Shown here: positions 26,276 to 32,330 of the stretch, piece by piece
Numbering within the stretch: position 1 is the stretch's first letter
Layout of the letters: every line of letters begins with the position of its first letter
Origin: an uncultured Caballeronia sp.
GTDB lineage: Bacteria; Pseudomonadota; Gammaproteobacteria; Burkholderiales; Burkholderiaceae
Direction of reading: 5' to 3'
Assembly: GCA_940588625.1 (NCBI GenBank)
Contig: CALNPU010000024.1
Coordinates: 1 to 32,330, forward strand
DNA: 32,330 bases
The notes under the pieces: model-generated
Databases searched by the model: none
What the model saw: only the letters and a program-made list of their open reading frames with translations
What the model was told of the DNA's origin: nothing
Position numbers and translations under genes: made by a program

Positions 26276-28129
26276 TTGGCGGGGCGCCTGTTTGATCCGC
26301 TGCGCTTCAAGCGCGGGCAAGCCGATAACCGGCGGCTTCAGCCGCCGGTTATCGCGTCGTCGAGGGCGCCTTCCCGTGCGTGGTCGTGGTCATTCGTGCG
26401 CCGTGCCGTCTGGTTGCTCCACGTGCTGATGTTGTTTGCTATCGCACAGCCCGCGCAGGCGAAATACGACGTCGATATCGACGCGCCGCGCAGTGTCCGG
26501 TCGCTGTTGAAAGACCACCTGGATTTATTGCGTTTCAAGAAGCGTGATGATATCAGCGACGAACAATTCGACTTTTTGGTCACCGCCACGCCGCAGGAAG
26601 TTCGCGACCTGGTCGCGACCGACGGTTATTTCACGCTGATCGTGCGGACCGACGTGAAACATGAAGGCGATAAAAAGTCCGTCACCATCAGCGTCGATCC
26701 CGGTCCGCAGACGAAGGTCGCCTCCGTTTCGCTGACATTCAAGGGCGCGATCATGACCGAAGACCCGGCGCAGGAGAACACCGCGCGTCTCGCATTTTCG
26801 ATCAAGGAAGGCGATCCGTTCTCGCAGAGCGCCTGGGACGACGCGAAGAATGCCGCGCTCAAAGCCTTGCAGGCCCGCCGGTATCTTGGCGCGAAAATCT
26901 CGCAATCCAAGGCGCGCGTGAATCTGCGGACGCACATAGCGGATTTGTCGGTGACGTTCGATAGCGGCCCGACCTTCACGTTCGGCCAACTCGACATCAG
27001 CGGCGTGCGACGTTACCCGGAAAAGATCATTCACAATGTGAACCGGATTCATCCAGGAGACACCTACGACGTCTCGCGGGTGAACGAGTTGCAGCGGCAG
27101 TTGCAGAACACGCCGTATTACGCGTCGGTCGCCATCGACGCGGACAACGACGTAACCAAGCCGGACGAAACGCCGATCCACCTGAAGGTCAGCGAGTATC
27201 CGTACAACAGCGTGCGCTACGGCGTGGGTTACGCGACAGATACCGGTCCGCACATCCAGGGGGCGTACAGCTATCTCGATACCTTCGGCAAGGCTTATCC
27301 GTTCACAATATCCGGTCGTCTGGACCAGACCCAGCAATACGGCCAGGTGCAGCTCGCGATGCTGCCAGACGACCGCACCTGGGTGAACAGCGTGCTGGCT
27401 TCGTACACGAACACGAACGTATCCGACACGCGCATCTACAGCGCACGCGTGGGCGTGCAGCGCTCGCGCTCGCTGCAGAACATCGACACCACCTTTTCGC
27501 TGCTGTTCTATGCGGACCGGCTGACGCAGAATCTTGGCCCACCGACCACCAGCCGCGCGCTTGTGCCGTCCTGGCAATGGGTGCGCCGCAATGTCGACGA
27601 TCCGCTGTTTCCGCGCTCGGGCAACCTGATTCGCGCCGAAGCGGACGTCGCGGTGAAGGGTTTGCTGACTGATCAAACCTTTGGCCGCGTTTATACGAAC
27701 CTGCTGCAGTACTTGCCGCTGGGCAAGCGCGACATGTTCGTGTTCCGCGTGGAGTTTGGCGGGGTGTTCACGACGGGCAATTCGAGCTGCATTCCCGCGT
27801 CGCTGCTATTCCGGGCGGGCGGTGCGAATTCGGTGCGCGGTTATGGATATCAGAGCATTGGTAATGATGTCGATGGCTCCGTATTGCCGACCAAGTATCT
27901 GATGACCGGCAGCTCGGAGTACCAGCACTGGTTTTCGCACGATTGGGGCGGCGCGGTGTTCTTCGACATAGGTACCGCCACCGATACCTGGAAAGAGCGC
28001 GTATTCGAGCCGGGCACGGGTGTGGGCGTGCGCTGGCGCAGTCCGGTCGGGCCGGTGAACGTGGACATTGCGTATGGCTTCAAGAACCGCGACATCCGCC
28101 CGTACCTGACGCTCGGGATCGCTTTTTGA
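26276..28129 (+). CDS. tamA: TamA, Omp85-family outer-membrane assembly protein
   Basis: 617 residues if translation starts at TTG 26276, which has GGAGG six nucleotides upstream; an in-frame ATG (26210) and GTG (26396) have no such site. A hydrophobic signal segment (VWLLHVLMLFAIAQPAQA) ends about residue 62. POTRA domains follow (about residues 65-300: KYDVDIDAP, GYFTLIVRTDVKHEG, TFTFGQLDISGVRRYPEKII). A 16-strand Omp85 barrel contains PLFPRSGNLIRAEADVAVKG, FRAGGANSVRGYGYQSIG with the L6-loop RGY, and a C terminus ending LTLGIAF with terminal Phe. TamA with TamB forms the translocation and assembly module. The gene is intact and tamB starts 37 bp downstream. Confidence 0.93.
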   Translation: MAGRLFDPLRFKRGQADNRRLQPPVIASSRAPSRAWSWSFVRRAVWLLHVLMLFAIAQPAQAKYDVDIDAPRSVRSLLKDHLDLLRFKKRDDISDEQFDFLVTATPQEVRDLVATDGYFTLIVRTDVKHEGDKKSVTISVDPGPQTKVASVSLTFKGAIMTEDPAQENTARLAFSIKEGDPFSQSAWDDAKNAALKALQARRYLGAKISQSKARVNLRTHIADLSVTFDSGPTFTFGQLDISGVRRYPEKIIHNVNRIHPGDTYDVSRVNELQRQLQNTPYYASVAIDADNDVTKPDETPIHLKVSEYPYNSVRYGVGYATDTGPHIQGAYSYLDTFGKAYPFTISGRLDQTQQYGQVQLAMLPDDRTWVNSVLASYTNTNVSDTRIYSARVGVQRSRSLQNIDTTFSLLFYADRLTQNLGPPTTSRALVPSWQWVRRNVDDPLFPRSGNLIRAEADVAVKGLLTDQTFGRVYTNLLQYLPLGKRDMFVFRVEFGGVFTTGNSSCIPASLLFRAGGANSVRGYGYQSIGNDVDGSVLPTKYLMTGSSEYQHWFSHDWGGAVFFDIGTATDTWKERVFEPGTGVGVRWRSPVGPVNVDIAYGFKNRDIRPYLTLGIAF

Positions 28130-28166
28130 TGAATTTGCCTGGATTATTCCGATTGTTCCTTCAAGC

Positions 28167-31100
28167 ATGAGTGACCAGAACGGCCAATCTCCCGCAGACC
28201 CGCCGCCACCGGACCCTTCCGAGGACCGGGGGAACGGCACGTCTGAAAATGGAGCGCTTGCACAGAAGCCACGGCGCGGCGGCTGGCGCCGCCTGGCCAA
28301 ATGGCTCGGCGGTGTGGTGCTGGTGCTGGTGCTCTGCTTCGCGCTCGGTGTCGCGATGATCCTGTACGCGCTCAACAGTGAGCGCGGGACGCGCTACGTG
28401 TGGCAGGCGGCGACGTCGCTGCTTGGCGGTCGGCTGAGCGGCACGCTCGACGGCGGCGCGATTGCAACCGGCTTGCGATTGCGCAACGTCCACTGGAAAA
28501 GTCTCGATGGCAAAGGAACGGATATTACCGTGGACAGCGCTTCCGGCCAATGGGAACTGACGCCTGCGCCGTTGCGTTTCACCATCGACTATTTGCATGT
28601 CGGTATGATCGACGCGCGCATCGCGCCATCGCCGACAGACAACAGCAAAGTCGAGTTGCCGAAGGATTTGCGCTTGGCCGTCAAGCTTGCCGTCAGCGAC
28701 GTCACGCTCGACAAGCTACGTCTCCATGAAGGCGCGACGACCACCGAATTCTCGCGGCTGGCGCTGGACGGGCATAGCGACGACCGTCATCACGAGGCGT
28801 GCATCCAGCGTCTCAATACGCCATTTGGCGCGGTCACGGCCGCGTTGAAACTCGACGGCGGCGCGCGCCCGTTCCCGCTGACCGGCGACGCTGGTTATTC
28901 GGGCGAGGTCAGCGGCGAGGCCGTGCAGGTCGCCGCGCATCTGACGGGATCGCTGGAAAGCCTAGCCGCCGATATCAACGCAAGCGGCCTGAAGCTCAAG
29001 GGCCAGGCGCACGTTGAGGCAGCGCCGTTCGGCGACGTGCTGCTCAAGCGCGCGCTAGTGACCATCGATCACGTCAATCCGCAGGCGTTCAGCCCGAGCG
29101 CACCGTTCGCGGATCTCGCGGTGCGGGCCGAGCTTACGCCCGACCCGGCTACGCCGAATGCGCTGGTGTTGACCGGGCCGGTATCGATCGTGAACGCAAA
29201 GCCGGGTTCGGTCGACAAGCAACTGCTTCCTCTGATCGATGCCCACGCGAACGTGAGACTCGATGCATCGGAGCAAACCATTTCGGACTTGAACGTGCGG
29301 CTGCTGCAGGACGCAACCGTTACCGGCGGGGGGACGCTCAAGGGCGGTACGGGCCAGTTCGACCTGAAGGTCGCGAAACTCGACCTGAACGCGATCAAAT
29401 CGACCATCGGGCCGACACAGTTTGCCGGCCCGATCGGCATCCATCTCGCCCGCGATACGCAGACCATCACGCTGGATCTCAACGATCCGAAAGCGGCGTT
29501 GCACGCGCAGGGCAAGGTCACGCTCGACGCCAAACAAACCGCGTTCGATGGCGTGAAACTGGGCGTAGGGAAAGGCAGTATCGAGTTGAGCGGCGCGCTT
29601 CAGAAGGACACGCATTCGAGCTACGACCTGAAGGTGAAGCTTATCGATTTCAATCCGCTGTTGCTGACCGACGAACTGGTCGCGAAGCCTTCGCCGAAGG
29701 GAGCCAAAGCGAAACCACTGGCGAAATCCCGGCCCATCGAGGCACGCGTGAACGGCACGCTGTCCGCAACGGGCGTACTCGCGCCAACGCTTACGACCAA
29801 GGCGCAGTTCAAGCTTGGCGACAGCGTCTACGACAACCTTCCGCTCACCGGCGCGGGCACGATCCAGGTCGTGGGGACCCGCATCCTGCCGAGCACGGCG
29901 ACGCTCTCGATTGCCGGCAACGACGTCGATCTCAACGGCAGTTTCGGCGCACCGAGCGATCGCTTGCGTTTTCGTATTGATGCACCTAAGCTCGAGCGGC
30001 TGGGTTTCGGACTGGCGGGGCTCATCAAGGCAGACGGTGGCGTCACCGGTTCGTTCGCGCATCCGAACCTGGCGGCGAACTATCAGGCCGACAGCGTGGT
30101 GTTCGGCGCGAACCGCGTTGGCCATGCGGAAGGCCGGGCCGAAGCCATCGACGGCGCGAACGGCGCGCTGGTATTCACCCTTCAGGCCCGCGATGTCAGC
30201 GCGGACGGCGTGGATCTTTCAAGCCTCGACGCGAACCTCACCGGCACGCGCGCCAACCATACGCTCAACGCGACCGCGGTCGGTAAGGTGCGCGGCAACG
30301 CGGTCAACCTGACCGTGGCCGCGAACGGTCACCTGACCGACGCCCGCGACGGCGCACATTGGGACGGTACGGTAACGCGCTTGTCCAACAAGGGCACGCC
30401 GAACGTCAATCTCGACACGCCGCTGACCGTGAACTACGCGCCGAACCACGTGGTGCTGGGCGCGACGCGCGTATCGGCGGAAGGCGCCATGCTCGACTTG
30501 AAATCGTTCGCGCTCGATGGCGGGCGCATCAGTTCGGCTGGCCAGTTGACGAATCTCTCGGTGGCGCGGCTGCTTGAAATCCGCCAGGAACTGGAGGACG
30601 GGCCGCCGCCCACGAAGACTGATCTGGTCTTTGATGGCGACTGGAATTTCGTGCTCGGTGCCACCGCGACGGGCTACGTGCAACTGAAGGGGCGCTCGGG
30701 TGATGTCTCCATCGACGCGGCTCGCGGCGTCGCCGCGCTCGGCATCACGGACATAACTGCCCGCGCGGACTTTACCGGCAGGAGCCGGCTCAACGCGACG
30801 CTGCACGCGCAGGCGACGCGGATCGGCGTGATCGATGCGAACGTTCACACGATCCTGGTCGCGCGCGACGGTGTGCTCACGATCACGGACGAAGCGCCGC
30901 TGAGCGGAGCGATCAACGCCAATGTTCCGACGCTGCGCACGACCGGCGGGTTGTTCGGCCCGGCTTATTTGCTCGATGGACATCTCGGGTTAAAGCTGAC
31001 CATCACGGGGGGCGTTGCGAAACCGACGCTGTCCGGCATGCTCACCGGCGACGGGTTGTCGGTCACGGTCATCGACCAGGGCGTGCAGTTGAAGGACGGC

Positions 31101-32231
31101 GTGATCCGGATTGCGTTGTCGGAGAATCTTGTCGATCTGCAGCAGGTCGAGTTTCACGGCGCGAGCGGCACGTTGCGCGCAACCGGCAAGGTGCGACTGG
31201 ATCAGCAGCAGCCGGACCTGACGGCCAGCATCATTGCTGACAAGCTCGAGCTGTTTGCCTCGCCCGACCGGCAGTTGCAGTTGTCGGGCAGTGCGTTGGT
31301 GGCGAACGCTGGTTTGCAGGACAGCATGGCGATAGACGGCAAATTCACTGTCGATCACGCGCTCTTCGACCTGCCCGAGCAATCGGCGCCGTCACTTGGC
31401 GACGACGTCGTGATCGTGCGTCCCGACGGCACGGTGAAGGGCGAGGATCAGAAGGTCGTCGCGACAGGCGACAAGCCCGTGGGCGCGTTTGCGCCGCGCA
31501 CGAATATCGATATCAATCTAGGCCAGAAATTCCGCTTTCGCGGTGCAGGTGCGGATCTTGGCCTCGCCGGGACCGTCACGGCAATGAGCGCGCCAAACAT
31601 GCCGCTGCGGGCGGTCGGCAACGTGCGCGTGACGCCGGGTTCGACCTATACGGCGTTCGGGCGGAAGCTGGGCATCGAAAACGGTTTTTTCACGTTCAAC
31701 GGACTGGTCGCGAATCCCGGCATCAATATTCTGGCAATGCGGCGCAATCAGGAGATCGAGGCCGGCGTGCAGGTGACGGGCACGGTGCAGTCGCCAATCG
31801 CAAAGCTGATTTCAGAGCCGAACGTGCCGGATAACGAGAAATTATCGTGGCTGCTGTTCGGGCATGGCACCGATCAGGGCAACAACATCGGCCAGCAGAG
31901 CGCGATGACGAATGCTCTGGCGTTGCTGGGTAGCGCGAGCGGCAAGCGGATCGCACAGACGTTCGGGCTGGATGAGTTTTCTATCGGAACGAGTGAGGTC
32001 GGGCTGACCGATCCGCAGGTCGTGATGATCTCGAAGGCCATCAATGAGCGGCTTGTGCTCGGCTATGAACAGGGTTTGCAGTCGGCAAGCAATGCGATCA
32101 AGGTGACGCTGAGCCTGTCGCGGTTCTGGTCAATATCGGCGTACGGCGGCACATTCCAGGGTCTCGATCTGCTTTATACGCGGCGCTTCGATTCGTGGTC
32201 GCGAAGGAACGGGCCGTCGGAGGGAAAGTAG
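28167..32231 (+). CDS. tamB: TamB, inner-membrane anchored AsmA-like/DUF490 protein
   Basis: A 1354-residue partner of TamA that spans the periplasm. Members of this family form a long beta-groove and are linked to outer-membrane protein assembly and phospholipid transport. A proline-rich cytoplasmic tail (residues 1-40) is followed by one transmembrane helix at about 45-69 (WLGGVVLVLVLCFALGVAMI). The main body is repetitive beta-strand sequence, with the C-terminal TamB/DUF490 domain (about 1000-1354: LSWLLFGHGTDQGNNIGQQS, FGLDEFSIGTSEVGL, VTLSLSRFWSISAYGG and the terminal YTRRFDSWS). It is open over 4.07 kb without a lesion, which is useful as a control for sequence quality. It is somewhat shorter than many homologues but complete at both ends. 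Confidence 0.94.
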   Translation: MSDQNGQSPADPPPPDPSEDRGNGTSENGALAQKPRRGGWRRLAKWLGGVVLVLVLCFALGVAMILYALNSERGTRYVWQAATSLLGGRLSGTLDGGAIATGLRLRNVHWKSLDGKGTDITVDSASGQWELTPAPLRFTIDYLHVGMIDARIAPSPTDNSKVELPKDLRLAVKLAVSDVTLDKLRLHEGATTTEFSRLALDGHSDDRHHEACIQRLNTPFGAVTAALKLDGGARPFPLTGDAGYSGEVSGEAVQVAAHLTGSLESLAADINASGLKLKGQAHVEAAPFGDVLLKRALVTIDHVNPQAFSPSAPFADLAVRAELTPDPATPNALVLTGPVSIVNAKPGSVDKQLLPLIDAHANVRLDASEQTISDLNVRLLQDATVTGGGTLKGGTGQFDLKVAKLDLNAIKSTIGPTQFAGPIGIHLARDTQTITLDLNDPKAALHAQGKVTLDAKQTAFDGVKLGVGKGSIELSGALQKDTHSSYDLKVKLIDFNPLLLTDELVAKPSPKGAKAKPLAKSRPIEARVNGTLSATGVLAPTLTTKAQFKLGDSVYDNLPLTGAGTIQVVGTRILPSTATLSIAGNDVDLNGSFGAPSDRLRFRIDAPKLERLGFGLAGLIKADGGVTGSFAHPNLAANYQADSVVFGANRVGHAEGRAEAIDGANGALVFTLQARDVSADGVDLSSLDANLTGTRANHTLNATAVGKVRGNAVNLTVAANGHLTDARDGAHWDGTVTRLSNKGTPNVNLDTPLTVNYAPNHVVLGATRVSAEGAMLDLKSFALDGGRISSAGQLTNLSVARLLEIRQELEDGPPPTKTDLVFDGDWNFVLGATATGYVQLKGRSGDVSIDAARGVAALGITDITARADFTGRSRLNATLHAQATRIGVIDANVHTILVARDGVLTITDEAPLSGAINANVPTLRTTGGLFGPAYLLDGHLGLKLTITGGVAKPTLSGMLTGDGLSVTVIDQGVQLKDGVIRIALSENLVDLQQVEFHGASGTLRATGKVRLDQQQPDLTASIIADKLELFASPDRQLQLSGSALVANAGLQDSMAIDGKFTVDHALFDLPEQSAPSLGDDVVIVRPDGTVKGEDQKVVATGDKPVGAFAPRTNIDINLGQKFRFRGAGADLGLAGTVTAMSAPNMPLRAVGNVRVTPGSTYTAFGRKLGIENGFFTFNGLVANPGINILAMRRNQEIEAGVQVTGTVQSPIAKLISEPNVPDNEKLSWLLFGHGTDQGNNIGQQSAMTNALALLGSASGKRIAQTFGLDEFSIGTSEVGLTDPQVVMISKAINERLVLGYEQGLQSASNAIKVTLSLSRFWSISAYGGTFQGLDLLYTRRFDSWSRRNGPSEGK

Positions 32232-32281
32232 TTGACCCTGAACAAAATTGGTTTTGGCGGCGAGCGGTCTAATCGCTAGGC

Positions 32282-32330
32282 TCACACGCGAGCGGCCGGG
32301 TTCAGCAGCAGAGCCAGCATAAAGGCGTAA
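32282..32330 (-). CDS. Possible C-terminal tail of a membrane protein, cut by window edge
   Basis: On the minus strand the frame reads YAFMLALLLNPAARV and stops at 32282-32284, converging with tamB. The sequence is hydrophobic, as in the last helix of a transporter, but 15 residues are too few to identify it. Confidence 0.25.
   Translation of the reverse strand, partial: YAFMLALLLNPAARV

Noticed and set aside
26525..27676. A 383-codon minus-strand frame opposite tamA
   Set aside because: It is the antisense shadow of a clear Omp85 gene in GC-rich DNA, with no family resemblance and no ribosome-binding site.
29055..30983. Long minus-strand frames opposite tamB (29055-30125 and 30219-30983)
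   Set aside because: Arginine-rich shadow translations of tamB codons; no start signals or known motifs.

Overview
The window reads as a chromosomal segment of a Burkholderiaceae bacterium. Gene order and protein sequences look most like the Paraburkholderia/Caballeronia side of the family: lptF-lptG next to pepA-holC, ilvD-lysR-lgt, zapB-like-zapA-6S RNA, a B12 cluster, panC-panD-scpA-DUF3460, tamA-tamB. About half of the window is in decay. Many genes are recognisable along their whole length but are broken by small indels, deletions and nonsense codons. No transposase or insertion sequence is visible. This is the pattern expected of a lineage with relaxed selection, such as the host-restricted leaf-nodule Burkholderia symbionts. 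The lifestyle is my inference from the pseudogenes, not something the sequence states.

Layout. 1-5141: a short empty stretch with a terminator, then cbiX, lptG and lptF on the minus strand, and pepA and holC on the plus strand, all intact. 5240-8480: a DUF2486 relic, an ilvD pseudogene with about nine indels, and its divergent broken LysR regulator. 8492-11934: lgt (intact), a SIMPL-domain gene with a frameshifted C terminus, an EVE-domain gene, 6S RNA, zapA and a zapB-like gene. 12225-22018: a cobalamin riboswitch followed by a complete cluster for B12 uptake and nucleotide-loop assembly (btuB, btuC, btuD, cobT, cobS, cobC, btuF, cobD, cbiB, cobU, cobQ), in which every gene is broken. 22047-22470: a broken hotdog thioesterase. 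22635-25771: parA-like (plus strand), then DUF3460-scpA-panC-panD on the minus strand, intact. 26276-32231: tamA and tamB, intact. The right edge may hold the tail of a minus-strand gene.

How the genes work together. The intact genes are conserved housekeeping functions: LPS export (LptFG), lipoprotein maturation (Lgt), outer-membrane assembly (TamAB), cell division (ZapA), chromosome segregation (ScpA), pantothenate synthesis (PanC, PanD), DNA replication (HolC) and siroheme synthesis (CbiX). The lost genes are branched-chain amino acid synthesis (this ilvD copy) and cobalamin import, salvage and lower-ligand attachment. I did not find a previously undescribed system. The most informative signal is the module-by-module decay and the kinds of lesion that produced it.
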